DNA of 64,000 bases from Streptomyces sp. M92 (GCF_028473745.1 NZ_CP101137.1:6076001-6140000); one strand, 5' to 3'. Positions 40,619 through 50,127 are shown, numbered from the stretch's first letter. Numbers and translations: made by a program. Notes: a model not told the origin generated them from the sequence alone.

Positions 40619-41545
40619 ATGACGACGCCGCAACCATCGGCCGCCGCCGCACCGCGGCCGGCCCCACCCCGGGCGAGGCGGAGCCGCCGCTCCTGGACGG
40701 GGTGGGGCTTCCTGGGGCCCTTCGTGGCCGTGTTCGCCCTGGTGTTCCTCGCGCCGATCGCGTACTCCGTCTACCTCAGCCTCTTCCGTGACCAGCTGAT
40801 CGGCGGCACCACCTTCGTCGGCCTGGACAACTACGCGCAGGCGCTGCGGGACGACCGGTTCTGGGCCGCGCTCGGCCGGGTCTCGCTCTTCCTGGCCGTC
40901 CAGGTGCCGGTCATGCTCGGCATCGCGCTGCTGGTGGCCCTGGCACTGGACAGCGGACGCCTGTACGGCCGGGACTTCTTCCGCATCTCGATCTTCCTGC
41001 CGTACGCCGTGCCGGCCGTGGTGGCCACCCTGATGTGGGGCTTCATGTACGGCACCCGCTTCGGTCTGGTCGGGGACATCAACGGCGCCTTCGGCGTCTC
41101 GCTGCCCGACCCGCTCTCCCCCGACCTGGTGCTGGCCTCCATCGGCAACATCGTGACCTGGGAGTTCGTCGGCTACAACATGCTGATCTTCTACTCGGCG
41201 CTGCGCGTGATCCCGCACTCCCTGTACGAGGCCGCGCAGATCGACGGCGCGGGGCAGATCCGCGTGATCACCGCGATCAAGCTGCCCGCCATCCGCGGTG
41301 CCCTGGTGATCGCGACGATCTTCTCGATCATCGGCAGCTTCCAGCTCTTCAACGAGCCCAGCATCCTGCAGCCGCTCGCGCCCAACGCCATCACGACCGA
41401 CTACACGCCGAACTTCTACACGTACTCGCTGTCCTTCAACGGACAGCAGCACAACTACTCCGCGACGGTCGCCATCGTCATGGGGCTGATCACCATGGTC
41501 ATCGCCTACGTCGTCCAGCTGCGCGGCATGCGCAAGGGAGTGTGA
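40619..41545 (+). CDS. Sugar ABC transporter permease (MalF-type)
   Basis: 308 residues with six membrane helices. The EAA loop for ATPase docking is LYEAAQIDGAGQIRVITAIK at about residues 200-220. First gene of the operon after the paired operators. It should form the channel with the second permease for a galacto-oligosaccharide. No ATPase gene is present; streptomycete sugar importers of this kind share the MsiK ATPase encoded elsewhere. ATG 40619 starts a cytoplasmic Pro/Arg-rich N-terminus. Confidence 0.94.
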   Translation: MTTPQPSAAAAPRPAPPRARRSRRSWTGWGFLGPFVAVFALVFLAPIAYSVYLSLFRDQLIGGTTFVGLDNYAQALRDDRFWAALGRVSLFLAVQVPVMLGIALLVALALDSGRLYGRDFFRISIFLPYAVPAVVATLMWGFMYGTRFGLVGDINGAFGVSLPDPLSPDLVLASIGNIVTWEFVGYNMLIFYSALRVIPHSLYEAAQIDGAGQIRVITAIKLPAIRGALVIATIFSIIGSFQLFNEPSILQPLAPNAITTDYTPNFYTYSLSFNGQQHNYSATVAIVMGLITMVIAYVVQLRGMRKGV

Positions 41546-41551
41546 GCAGCG

Positions 41552-42505
41552 ATGACCAGTCCCGTCGTCACCGTCTCCGACCGCGGCGCCGCCAAGGCCG
41601 CCGGCACGCCGGGCTCGCCCCCGCCCCGGCTGCGCACGCCCCGGCGCCGGCACTCCGCCGACAAGCCGCGGCGCAGCGTCTGGCTGACCCTGCTCACCTC
41701 ACTGGTGCTGCTCTACAGCCTGGTGCCGCTGATCTGGCTGGCGGTCAGCGCCACCAAGACGCAGGAGGGGCTGTCCCGTTCCTTCGGCCTCTGGTTCGAC
41801 GGCGACTTCGCGCTGTGGGAGAACATCGGCCAGACGTTCACCTACGACGACGGCGTCTTCACCCGCTGGCTGCTCAACACCCTGCTGTACGTGGGTCTGG
41901 GGGCGGGCGGGGCCACCTTCCTCGCCGTGCTCGGCGGTTACGCGCTGGCCAAGTTCGACTTCCCGGGCCGGCGGGCCGTGTTCGCCGTGGTCATCGGCGC
42001 GGTGGCGGTGCCGGGTACGGCGCTGGCGGTGCCGACCTTCCTGATGTTCAGCAAGATGGGGCTCACCAACACCCCTTGGGCGGTGATCGTCCCGTCCCTG
42101 ATCTCGCCGTTCGGCCTGTATCTGATGTGGGTGTTCGCGAGCGAGGCCATCCCGACCGAGCTGATGGAGGCCGCCCGCATCGACGGCGCCGGCGAGGTGC
42201 GCACCTTCTTCCGGGTCGCCCTGCCGCTGCTGGCGCCGGGCATCGTCACCGTCCTGCTCTTCACCATGGTCGCCACCTGGAACAACTACTTCCTGCCGCT
42301 GGTCATGCTCAAGGACCCCGACTGGTATCCGCTGACCCTCGGCCTGAACAGCTGGAACGCCCAGGCCGCGACCGCGGGCGGCGAGGCCGTCTTCAACCTG
42401 GTCGTCACCGGGTCGCTCGTCACCATCCTGCCGCTGATCGCCGCGTTCCTGCTGCTCCAGCGGTACTGGCGGTCCGGACTCGCCGCCGGAAGCGTCAAGG
42501 AGTAG
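41552..42505 (+). CDS. Sugar ABC transporter permease (MalG-type)
   Basis: 317 residues with six membrane helices and a 45-residue Pro/Arg-rich cytoplasmic N-terminus. The EAA motif reads LMEAARIDGAGEVRTFFRVA near residue 207. It starts six bases after the first permease ends, so the two are translated together. Pairs with MalF-type permease, binding lipoprotein and probably MsiK. Confidence 0.94.
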   Translation: MTSPVVTVSDRGAAKAAGTPGSPPPRLRTPRRRHSADKPRRSVWLTLLTSLVLLYSLVPLIWLAVSATKTQEGLSRSFGLWFDGDFALWENIGQTFTYDDGVFTRWLLNTLLYVGLGAGGATFLAVLGGYALAKFDFPGRRAVFAVVIGAVAVPGTALAVPTFLMFSKMGLTNTPWAVIVPSLISPFGLYLMWVFASEAIPTELMEAARIDGAGEVRTFFRVALPLLAPGIVTVLLFTMVATWNNYFLPLVMLKDPDWYPLTLGLNSWNAQAATAGGEAVFNLVVTGSLVTILPLIAAFLLLQRYWRSGLAAGSVKE

Positions 42506-42581
42506 CCGCTCCCCTGCCCTCCCCCGCCCCGCCAACCCTCAAGGTGCCGGTCCCGGCCCACGAAGAAGTGGAAGCTCGCCC

Positions 42582-43922
42582 ATGCACAAGCACTCGCGCC
42601 GCCTGCTGCGCGGCATCGGCCTCGTCTGCGCCCTCGCCCTGGGGGTGAGCGCCTGCGGCTCCGACGACGGGGACTCCAGCCGGAAGGCCGTCTCCCAGGA
42701 GGACATCCGGGCTGCCCTGGAGAAGGGCGGCACCATCACGGTCTGGGCGTGGGAGCCCACGCTGGAACAGGTGGCCGCGGACTTCGAGAAGAAGCACCCC
42801 GGCGTAGAGGTCGACCTCGTCAACGCGGGCACCAACGCCGACCAGTACACCGCGTTGCAGAACGCGATATCGGCGAAGAAGGGCGTCCCGGACGTCGCGC
42901 AGATCGAGTACTACGCGATGGGCCAGTACGCGCTGACGAAGCAGCTCACCGACCTCAAGGGCTTCGGCGCCGACAAGCTCTCCGACACGTTCTCCCCCGG
43001 CCCGTGGAACGGTGTGAAGGCCGGCGGTGACGGCGTCTACGCCCTGCCGATGGACTCGGGCCCGATGGCGCTGTTCTACAACAAGAAGGTCTTCGACGAG
43101 CACGGCATCGAGGTGCCCACCACCTGGGCCGAGTACCTGGACGCCGCCCGCGAGCTGCGCAAGGCGGACCCGAAGGCGTACATCACCGCCGACACCGGCG
43201 ACGCCGGGTTCGCCACCAGCATGCTCTGGCAGGCCGGTTCGCGCCCGTACACGGTGAACGGCACCGAGGTGCGGATCGACTTCTCGGACCAGGGCGCGAA
43301 GACGTTCACCGACACCTGGCAGCAGCTCATCGACGAGAAGCTGCTCGCCCCGGTCACCAGCTGGACCGACGACTGGTACAAGGGCCTCGGCGACGGCACC
43401 ATCGCGACCCTGGCCATGGGCGCCTGGATGCCCGCCAACCTGGCCTCGGGCGTGAAGGACGCCGCCGGCGACTGGCGCGTCGCCCCGCTGCCGCAGTGGA
43501 CGGCGGGCGCCGCGGCGAGCGCGGAGAACGGCGGCAGCGCCCTGGCCCTTCCGGAACTGGGCGGCGACGAGGCGCTGGCCTACGCCTTCGTCGAGTACGC
43601 CAACGCCGGGGAGGGCGTGAGGACCCGCCTGGCGAACGGCGCCTTCCCGGCGACCACCGCGGACCTGGAGTCCAAGGAGTTCCAGGAGACCGCGTTCTCC
43701 TACTTCGGCGGCCAGCAGGCCAACAAGGTCTTCGCCGAGTCGGCCGCGAACGTCGCCGACGACTGGTCGTACCTGCCCTACCAGGTGTACGCCAACTCGA
43801 TCTTCAACGACACCGTCGGCCAGGCCTACGTCTCGGACACCACGCTGGCCGAGGGCCTGGAGTCCTGGCAGGAGGCGTCGGTCGAGTACGGCACCGAGCA
43901 GGGCTTCACCGTCGAGAAGTAG
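42582..43922 (+). CDS. Sugar-binding lipoprotein of ABC importer
   Basis: 446 residues. Signal peptide (IGLVCALALGVSAC) with lipobox Cys near residue 25, then a two-lobed extracellular solute-binding fold of family 1: TITVWAWEPTLEQVAADFEK at the N-lobe and PMDSGPMALFYNKKVFDEHG in the conserved middle. It captures the sugar, likely a beta-galactoside given the downstream galactosidase. Third gene of the operon, 76 bp after the second permease. Confidence 0.93.
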   Translation: MHKHSRRLLRGIGLVCALALGVSACGSDDGDSSRKAVSQEDIRAALEKGGTITVWAWEPTLEQVAADFEKKHPGVEVDLVNAGTNADQYTALQNAISAKKGVPDVAQIEYYAMGQYALTKQLTDLKGFGADKLSDTFSPGPWNGVKAGGDGVYALPMDSGPMALFYNKKVFDEHGIEVPTTWAEYLDAARELRKADPKAYITADTGDAGFATSMLWQAGSRPYTVNGTEVRIDFSDQGAKTFTDTWQQLIDEKLLAPVTSWTDDWYKGLGDGTIATLAMGAWMPANLASGVKDAAGDWRVAPLPQWTAGAAASAENGGSALALPELGGDEALAYAFVEYANAGEGVRTRLANGAFPATTADLESKEFQETAFSYFGGQQANKVFAESAANVADDWSYLPYQVYANSIFNDTVGQAYVSDTTLAEGLESWQEASVEYGTEQGFTVEK

Positions 43923-43985
43923 CCGAGAGCCGGCCGAGGAGCAGTCGAGAACTGCCGACGCCACAACCGGAAGGACCTGGACCGC

Positions 43986-46031
43986 ATGATCTCCACCCTC
44001 CTGTCCCGTCTCCACCGCGAAACGGACGGCGCGCCCGTCCCCCGTCTCGCCTACGGCGCCGACTACAACCCCGAGCAGTGGCCCCGGGAGGTGTGGGAGG
44101 AGGACGTAGCGCTGATGCGCGAGGCCGGCGTCAACGTGGTGTCCGTGGGCATCTTCTCCTGGGCCCGCATCCAGCCGGGCCCGGACGCCTGGGACTTCGG
44201 CTGGCTCGACGACGTCATGGACCTGCTGCACGAGAACGGCGTCGGCGTCGACCTGGCCACCGCCACCGCGTCCCCGCCGCCGTGGCTGACCGCCGCGCAC
44301 CCGGAGATCCTCCCCGTCACCGACCGGGGGGAGACCCTGTGGCCGGGCGCGCGCCAGCACTGGCGCCCGACCTCACCGGTCTTCCGCCAGCACGCCCTGC
44401 GCCTGGTCCGCGAGCTGGCGGCGCGCTACGCCGGCCACCCGGCCCTGGTCGCCTGGCACGTCAACAACGAACTGGGCTGCCACAACGCCTACGACTACTC
44501 CGACGACGCGGCCCGCGCCTTCCGTGACTGGCTGCGCGGGCGGTACGCCACCCTGGACGCCCTCAACGACGCCTGGGGCACGGCGTTCTGGTCCCAGCGC
44601 TACAGCGACTGGGAGCAGATCCTGCCGCCGCGGCTGGCCGCCTCCCACCCGAACCCGACCCAGCAGCTGGACTTCAAACGCTTCTCGTCCGACGCCCTCA
44701 AGGACCACCTGCGGGCGGAGCGCGAGGTGCTGCGGGAGCTGACGCCCGACGTCCCCGTGACCACCAACTTCATGGTGATGCCGGGCACCAGGGGCATGAA
44801 CTACGCGGACTGGGCGGCGGAGGTGGACTTCGTCGCCAACGACCACTACGTCGTGCCGGGCCCCCGGGACCGTGACGAGCTGTCCTTCTCGGCCAACCTC
44901 ACCAGCGGCATCGCGGGCGGCCGGCCCTGGTTCCTGATGGAGCACTCCACCAGCGCGGTGAACTGGCAGCCGGTCAACCTGGCCAAGCGGCCCGGCGAGC
45001 TTGCCCGGGACTCGCTGACTCACGTGGCGCACGGCGCCGACGCGGTCTGCTTCTTCCAGTGGCGCCAGTCGGCGGCGGGCGCCGAGAAGTACCACTCGGC
45101 GATGGTCCCGCACGCCGGCGCCGACAGCGACCTGTTCCGGGCGGTCTGTGCGCTCGGCGAGACGCTGAAGGCGCTGGCGCCGGTCGCCGGGAGCGAGCGG
45201 GAGCCCGCCGAGGTCGGCATCCTCTTCGACTGGGAGTCCTGGTGGGCGAGCGAGCAGGACTCGCACCCCACCTCGCTGCTCGACTACCACCGGGAGGCGC
45301 TGGACTGGTACTCGGCACTGCTCTCCCTCGGCATCCGCGCCGACGTGGTCCCCACCGGCGCCGACCTGAGCCGCCACCGGGTGGTGATCGCCCCGGTGCT
45401 GCACCTGGTCCCGGCCGAGCTGGCCAAGGACCTCACCCGGTACGCCGAGCAGGGCGGGCACCTGGTCACCACGTACTTCTCCGGCATCGTGGACGAGAAC
45501 GACCACGTGTGGCTGGGCGGTTACCCGGGCGCCCTGCGGGACCTGCTCGGCATCCGCGTCGAGGAGTTCGGTCCGCTGCCCGCCGGGGGGACGGTGGAGC
45601 TGGACGGCGCGGGAACCGGCAGCCTGTGGACCGACCAGATCACGGTGACCGCGCCGGAGACCGAGGTCCTGGCCCACTACCGCACCGGCACCCACGCGGG
45701 CCGCCCGGCCGTCACCCGGCGCCCGGCGGGCGGCGGATCGGCCGCCTACGTCTCCACCCGGCTCGGCCCCGAGGGGCTGGCGGCGCTGCTGCCGCGGCTG
45801 CTGGAGCCGGCCGGCGTGACGAGCGAGCTGCCCGCCGAGGTGCGCGGCCGGGTGGAGGCCACCGTGCGCCGCGGCCCGGGCGGCCGGTTCCTGTTCCTGG
45901 TCAACCGGACCGACGAGCCGGTCACCGTCCCCGGGCTCGCCGGAGAGGTCCTGGCGGGCGGCACGGGCGACGAGGGCGCCGTCGTCCTCGCGGGCCGGGG
46001 CGTCGCCGTCGTGCGCACGCCCACCGACTGA
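43986..46031 (+). CDS. Beta-galactosidase, glycoside hydrolase family 42
   Basis: 681 residues with the GH42 arrangement: TIM barrel (1-390, opening YGADYNPEQWPREVWEEDV), trimerisation domain (about 395-600, flavodoxin-like) and a C-terminal beta domain. The acid/base Glu is in WHVNNELGCHNAYDYS and the nucleophile Glu in PWFLMEHSTSAVNWQP. No signal peptide, so it cleaves imported galacto-oligosaccharides in the cytoplasm. The Cys cluster for zinc found in some members is not evident. GGAAGG lies upstream of ATG 43986. Last complete gene of the operon; a hairpin follows. Confidence 0.95.
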   Translation: MISTLLSRLHRETDGAPVPRLAYGADYNPEQWPREVWEEDVALMREAGVNVVSVGIFSWARIQPGPDAWDFGWLDDVMDLLHENGVGVDLATATASPPPWLTAAHPEILPVTDRGETLWPGARQHWRPTSPVFRQHALRLVRELAARYAGHPALVAWHVNNELGCHNAYDYSDDAARAFRDWLRGRYATLDALNDAWGTAFWSQRYSDWEQILPPRLAASHPNPTQQLDFKRFSSDALKDHLRAEREVLRELTPDVPVTTNFMVMPGTRGMNYADWAAEVDFVANDHYVVPGPRDRDELSFSANLTSGIAGGRPWFLMEHSTSAVNWQPVNLAKRPGELARDSLTHVAHGADAVCFFQWRQSAAGAEKYHSAMVPHAGADSDLFRAVCALGETLKALAPVAGSEREPAEVGILFDWESWWASEQDSHPTSLLDYHREALDWYSALLSLGIRADVVPTGADLSRHRVVIAPVLHLVPAELAKDLTRYAEQGGHLVTTYFSGIVDENDHVWLGGYPGALRDLLGIRVEEFGPLPAGGTVELDGAGTGSLWTDQITVTAPETEVLAHYRTGTHAGRPAVTRRPAGGGSAAYVSTRLGPEGLAALLPRLLEPAGVTSELPAEVRGRVEATVRRGPGGRFLFLVNRTDEPVTVPGLAGEVLAGGTGDEGAVVLAGRGVAVVRTPTD

Positions 46032-46060
46032 GCGCGCGTCCGGTACCACCCGCCCTTCTC

Positions 46061-46091
46061 CCCGGAGCGATCGGCACACACCCGCTCCGGG
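46061..46091. terminator. Terminator of the galactosidase operon
   Basis: CCCGGAGCG - 13 bases - CGCTCCGGG (arms 46061-46069 and 46083-46091), 30 bp after the beta-galactosidase stop codon. Confidence 0.7.
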
Positions 46092-46163
46092 CCGTCCCCT
46101 CCTGCCCGGAACCGGGCGGCAGGGGCCACCGCAGCGACCACACCTACCAGTTGGGAGCACACG

Positions 46164-46262
46164 ATGGCACGCCGTACCCGCAGCAGACGCCTCCTCACCA
46201 CCTGACCGCCCAACTCAGGGGCGAACCAGCGCTGGACGGTGACCGACGTGTCCGGCGACTGA
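46164..46262 (+). pseudogene. Head-and-tail remnant of a secreted protein gene (possible CBM13-type tail)
   Basis: A short open frame, MARRTRSRRLLTT then stop, follows a gene-like leader with GGGAG before ATG 46164. It resembles the n-region of a streptomycete signal peptide. In the same frame after the stop comes PPNSGANQRWTVTDVSGD and a second stop at 46260-46262. The NQRW pattern is that of the QxW motif that ends ricin-type (CBM13) carbohydrate-binding repeats. The simplest reading is that the middle of a secreted glycan-binding or glycan-degrading enzyme gene was deleted, leaving its two ends. Next to a galactoside operon it may have been an extracellular galactanase; that is conjecture. 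Confidence 0.45.
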
Positions 46263-46351
46263 GTCTCTGCCCACCGCTCACGCCCGGTCCGCGCGGCCGC
46301 CGCCGTGCGGACCGGGCCGGCCCCCGGCCCGTACCGACCGAAGGAGGCGGC

Positions 46352-46993
46352 ATGACCACCGACCCACGGGAACTCGACGTACGCCGCAGGATGGCGGCGC
46401 ACGAGCTCTACGCCGACGGCGCGCCCGGACTGGAGGGGCTGGCCGAGGAGCGAACGCGGGGCAAGGAGCTGGCCGACGCCTACAACCGGACCGGCGCCCG
46501 CGACGAGGAGGGCCGCCGGGCGCTTCTGAAGGAGCTGCTCGGCTCGGTGGGCACAGGCGTCTGGATCGAGCCGCCGCTGCACGTGGCCTACGGCAGCCGT
46601 GTGCACCTGGGCGACGACGTGTACGCCAACTTCGGGCTGACCCTCGTCGACGACGTCGAGGTCTTCGTCGGCGACCGGGTGATGTTCGCGCCGCACGTGA
46701 CCGTCAGCACCACCGGGCACCCCGTCCACCCGGGCCTGCGCCGGGACGGCGCCCAGTTCTCGGCGCCGGTGCGCATCGAGGACGACGTGTGGATCGGGTC
46801 GGGCGCGCAGATCATGCCCGGGGTCACCGTCGGGCGGGGCTCGGTGGTCGGTGCGGGCAGCGTCGTCACGGCGCACGTGCCGCCCATGGTGGTGGTCGCC
46901 GGGTCCCCGGCACGGGTGATCCGCGAGATCACCGACGCCGACCGGGAATGGGCCTACCGTCCGCCGTGCACCGCGCGCCGGGCCGTCGGCTGA
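46352..46993 (+). CDS. Sugar O-acetyltransferase (Maa/LacA, left-handed beta-helix)
   Basis: 213 residues from ATG 46352 with AAGGAGG upstream. An N-terminal Mac domain (RRRMAAHELYADGAPGLEG, residues about 10-65) is followed by hexapeptide repeats (VHLGDDVYANFGLTLVDDVE, IEDDVWIGSGAQIMPGVTV, GRGSVVGAGSVVTAHVPPMV). The catalytic His fits VSTTGHPVHP. It acetylates galactosides or maltose with acetyl-CoA, and its place after a beta-galactosidase operon echoes lacA. The C-terminus ends RPPCTARRAVG. Confidence 0.92.
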   Translation: MTTDPRELDVRRRMAAHELYADGAPGLEGLAEERTRGKELADAYNRTGARDEEGRRALLKELLGSVGTGVWIEPPLHVAYGSRVHLGDDVYANFGLTLVDDVEVFVGDRVMFAPHVTVSTTGHPVHPGLRRDGAQFSAPVRIEDDVWIGSGAQIMPGVTVGRGSVVGAGSVVTAHVPPMVVVAGSPARVIREITDADREWAYRPPCTARRAVG

Positions 46994-47110
46994 CCGACAC
47001 ACGGTGCTCGCCAACTCCCGTCGCACACCTGGCACATGGCACGGACCGCGGGGCAGTACGATGATCCACGATCGCGGCGGAGCGTCACCTCTCGGACCAC
47101 GGAGCCTGCC

Positions 47111-47902
47111 ATGACGACGGACCATTCCCAGTACCCCCGGATCGACACCGGCCGGGCCCACCCGGCGCGGGTCTACGACTGGCTGCTGGGCGGAAAGGAC
47201 AACTACCCCGTCGACGAGGCGGTGGGCGAGACGCTGCCGCCCGAGGCGCGGGACGCGGCGCGGCAGAACCGTGCGTTCATGCACCGCGCGGTGGCGCACC
47301 TCGCCGCCCGGGGCGTCGACCAGTTCCTGGACATCGGCACGGGCATTCCGACCGAGCCCAACCTGCACCAGATCGTCCAGCGGACGGTGCCCGCGGCCAA
47401 GGTCGTCTACGCCGACAACGACCCGATCGTGCTGCGGCACGCTCAGGCACTCCTGGTCAGCAGCCCCGAGGGGGCCACCGACTACATCCAGGCGGATGTG
47501 CGCGAGCCGGACGAGATCGTGCGGCACGCCCGCGAGGTCCTGGACTTCGACCGGCCGATCGCCCTGTCGCTGATCGCCCTGATGCACTTCATCACGGACC
47601 GGCAGGACGCCCACGGCATCGTGCGCGGACTCGTCGAAACGCTGCCACCGGGCAGTCACCTGGTCCTCTCGCACGCCGCGATCGACCTCTTCCCCGAGAC
47701 GGCGGAGCACGTGATCGCCCAGTACGCCAAGGGCGGCATCGAGCTCGGCTTCCGCACCCGGGCAGAGGTGGCGCGCTTCTTCGACGGGCTGGAGCTGCTG
47801 CCGCCCGGTCTGGTCACGACCACCGAGTGGTACGGCGAGGGTCAGGAACCGCCCGCGCCCGAGGAGAGCGGCATCTACGCGGGCGTGGCGCGCATCCCCT
47901 GA
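47111..47902 (+). CDS. SAM-dependent methyltransferase, SAV2177/DUF574 family (second copy)
   Basis: 263 residues. The signature VYDWLLGGKDNYPVDEAVGE, AdoMet motif DQFLDIGTGIPTEPNLHQI and VVYADNDPIVLRHAQALL correspond segment by segment to the paralogue at 11409-12242, and the C-terminal part (RTRAEVARFFDGLELLPPGLV) as well. ATG 47111 is eight bases after GGAGCC. Substrate unknown. It is convergent with a small membrane protein gene. Confidence 0.88.
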   Translation: MTTDHSQYPRIDTGRAHPARVYDWLLGGKDNYPVDEAVGETLPPEARDAARQNRAFMHRAVAHLAARGVDQFLDIGTGIPTEPNLHQIVQRTVPAAKVVYADNDPIVLRHAQALLVSSPEGATDYIQADVREPDEIVRHAREVLDFDRPIALSLIALMHFITDRQDAHGIVRGLVETLPPGSHLVLSHAAIDLFPETAEHVIAQYAKGGIELGFRTRAEVARFFDGLELLPPGLVTTTEWYGEGQEPPAPEESGIYAGVARIP

Positions 47903-47939
47903 CGCGAAGGCCGCAGGCCGGGGGCGCGGGGGCGGCGGC

Positions 47940-48125
47940 TCAGCGGCTGCGCCGTCGCGCCGGCCGGCCGCTGCCGATCCCGGCGACGTGCAGGGCCAGC
48001 AGGGCGAGGCCGACGAGCATGACGTTGGTGGCGGTGAAGATGTCGTTGGTCGAGATCTCCGCCGCGTTGATCAGCCAGGCGATGAGGAACAGAACCGCCG
48101 CGATGATGGCGAGCACGGTGTACAT
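47940..48125 (-). CDS. Small membrane protein (about 61 residues)
   Basis: ATG 48125 follows GAAGGG closely. Two hydrophobic helices, MYTVLAIIAAVLFLIAWLIN and ATNVMLVGLALLALHVAGIG, flank a short AEISTNDIF loop, and the C-terminus is RPARRRSR. Short proteins of this form are common in streptomycetes and have no assigned role. The longer frame to 48674 runs antisense to the radical SAM gene and is not coding. Confidence 0.6.
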   Translation of the reverse strand: MYTVLAIIAAVLFLIAWLINAAEISTNDIFTATNVMLVGLALLALHVAGIGSGRPARRRSR

Positions 48126-48285
48126 CCCTTCGGATCGGGGGCACCGGTCCGGTGCCGTGTCACGCGTATGCCCCCGACGGGCGGCGTGACACGGCCGGCT
48201 CTCGCGCACGCTCCGTACAGTGGAGGGACGGGGACCGGCCGACCGCCGCCGGGACCCCACCGCACCCTCGCTCCCCGGAGTCCCC

Positions 48286-49464
48286 ATGCACAACCCGTCC
48301 AGCGCCCCGGACGACGGCTCCGGCACCCTGTTCGGCCTCGACGCCCTGACCCCCGGTCCGCCGGCCGCCGCGCCCGCCGGTCCGCTCTTGCGGGACTCCG
48401 CCGCCGCCCGCCGGCTGCTTCCGGTCCGGGAGATCCACGCCGAACCGGCGGCGGCCGCGTCCCCTCGCGGCCGGCAGGTCCTCGCCCGCTTCCCCGACGC
48501 CCGCGTCGTCGAGGTGGACTCCCACTGGCGCATCCCCGGCCTGCACGGCAACGAGGGCAACGTGGAGCGCTGGGTGCGGGTCAAGGGCGAGACGCTGGTC
48601 CTGGGTGAAAGGAAGACGCTGACCACCCGCCCCAACGGACGGTCCGCGGACTGGATCGCCCCCGGCGCCTCCAACGGCTGCGCGATGGCCTGCGCCTACT
48701 GCTACGTGCCCCGCCGCAAGGGCTACGCCAACCCCGTCACCGTCTTCACCAACATCGACCGGATCATCGCCCACCTCGGCCGCCACATCGCCCGGCAGGG
48801 ACCCAAGCGCGAGCCGAACCAGTGCGACCCCGAGGCCTGGGTGTACGACGTCGGCGAGAACGGCGACTGCTCGGTGGACGCACTGATCTGCGACAACACC
48901 GCCGACCTGGTACACGCCTTCCGGCAGTGGCCGACGGCGAAGGCGTCCTTCGCCACCAAGTTCGTCAACCCCGACCTGCTCGCCCTCGACCCGCGCGGCC
49001 GCACCCGGATCCGCTTCTCCCTGATGCCGCCGGAGGACTCCCGGCTGCTGGACGTACGCACCTCCCCGGTCGCCGAGCGCGTCGCGGCGGCGGCCGACTT
49101 CCTGGACGCCGGGTACGAGGTCCACTTCAACCTGTCGCCCGTCGTCGTGCGGCCGGGCTGGGAGGCGGCCTGGGGCGAGCTGTTGCGGCAGCTCGACGAC
49201 GTCCTGCCGGACCGGGTCAAACGACAGGCCGCCGCCGAGGTGATCATGCTGACGCACAACCGGGAGCTGCACGAGGTCAACCTGGGCTGGCACCCGCGCG
49301 CCGAGGAGGTGCTGTGGCGGCCGGACGTCCAGGAGGCCAAGCGCTCGGAGAACGGCGCACCGAACGTGCGTTACCGGATGGGCGTGAAGGCGGACGCGGT
49401 GGCGCGGGTCCGGGCCCTGGTGGCCTCCCACGCACCCTGGCTGCGCATCCGGTACGCGTTCTGA
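48286..49464 (+). CDS. Radical SAM protein of the spore photoproduct lyase family
   Basis: 392 residues from ATG 48286 with CGGAG upstream. The 4Fe-4S cluster motif is C-x3-C-x2-C in GCAMACAYCYVPRR, as in spore photoproduct lyases, which reverse the UV spore photoproduct in DNA. The rest (YDVGENGDCSVDALICDNTA, FSLMPPEDSRLLDVRTSPV, EVIMLTHNRELHEVN) matches the actinobacterial SPL-like branch. Because streptomycete exospores lack abundant SASP of the Bacillus kind, the true substrate in this branch is not established. The first 60 residues are a low-complexity Pro/Ala extension. Confidence 0.86.
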   Translation: MHNPSSAPDDGSGTLFGLDALTPGPPAAAPAGPLLRDSAAARRLLPVREIHAEPAAAASPRGRQVLARFPDARVVEVDSHWRIPGLHGNEGNVERWVRVKGETLVLGERKTLTTRPNGRSADWIAPGASNGCAMACAYCYVPRRKGYANPVTVFTNIDRIIAHLGRHIARQGPKREPNQCDPEAWVYDVGENGDCSVDALICDNTADLVHAFRQWPTAKASFATKFVNPDLLALDPRGRTRIRFSLMPPEDSRLLDVRTSPVAERVAAAADFLDAGYEVHFNLSPVVVRPGWEAAWGELLRQLDDVLPDRVKRQAAAEVIMLTHNRELHEVNLGWHPRAEEVLWRPDVQEAKRSENGAPNVRYRMGVKADAVARVRALVASHAPWLRIRYAF

Positions 49465-49518
49465 CGGCGACGGACGGGCCCGACCCGCCGCGAGATACGG
49501 TTCTACGTGCAACTACTT

Positions 49519-49540
49519 GCCGGAAGGGCACCCTTCCGGC
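49519..49540. terminator. Hairpin after the radical SAM gene
   Basis: A 22-base perfect palindrome (arms of 10 at 49519-49528 and 49531-49540) 55 bp after the stop codon. It argues against a start at GTG 49507 for the next gene, which would put the hairpin inside coding sequence. Confidence 0.7.
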
Positions 49541-49563
49541 CCGCACGTACCCGGGAGCCGGCC

Positions 49564-50127
49564 TTGCCACCCACGATCGAAGCGGCCGGAGACCGGCCGG
49601 ACACCACCGGTGAAGCCGGCTGGACCGAACTCGGCTCGCACGCCGAGCTGCGCGAGCTGCTCGGCGAGCCCTGGCCCGTCGTCATCGACAAGGTGCACGA
49701 CCGGCTCACCGACGACGACCGGGACATCCTGTCCCGCTCCCCCTTCTGCCTGCTCGCCACCTCAGACGCCCAGGGCAACTGCGACGTCTCGCCGCGCGGC
49801 GACGCCCCGGGCTTCACGCACGTCCTCGATCCCGCCACCGTCGCCGTCCCGGACCGCCCCGGGAACCGGCGCGGGGACAGCTTCCACAACATCCTCGACA
49901 ATCCGCACGCCGGCCTGCTGTACCTGGTCCCCGGCGGCAAGCAGGTGCTGCGGGTCAACGGCCGGGCCCGCATCCTCACCGACGCGCCCTTCTTCGACGC
50001 CATGGCGCGGGACGGACGCCGTCCGGACCTGGCGCTCCTGCTGGAGATCGACGAAATCTACCTGCACTGCCCGCAGTCCCTGAACCGGGCGGGACTGTGG
50101 AAACCCCAGTCGTGGCAGGCGAGTTGA
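49564..50127 (+). CDS. Pyridoxamine 5'-phosphate oxidase-family flavin-binding protein (MSMEG_1061 type)
   Basis: About 187 residues if translation starts at TTG 49564, with GGGAG six bases upstream; a GTG at 49507 is open but would place a hairpin in the coding part. The split-barrel FMN fold is shown by CLLATSDAQGNCDVSPRGDA, FTHVLDPATVAVPDRPGNRRGD, NPHAGLLYLVPGGKQVLRVNG and DEIYLHCPQSL. Such proteins reduce small molecules with FMN or F420, or handle heme; no reaction can be assigned. Start uncertain. Confidence 0.82.
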   Translation: MPPTIEAAGDRPDTTGEAGWTELGSHAELRELLGEPWPVVIDKVHDRLTDDDRDILSRSPFCLLATSDAQGNCDVSPRGDAPGFTHVLDPATVAVPDRPGNRRGDSFHNILDNPHAGLLYLVPGGKQVLRVNGRARILTDAPFFDAMARDGRRPDLALLLEIDEIYLHCPQSLNRAGLWKPQSWQAS

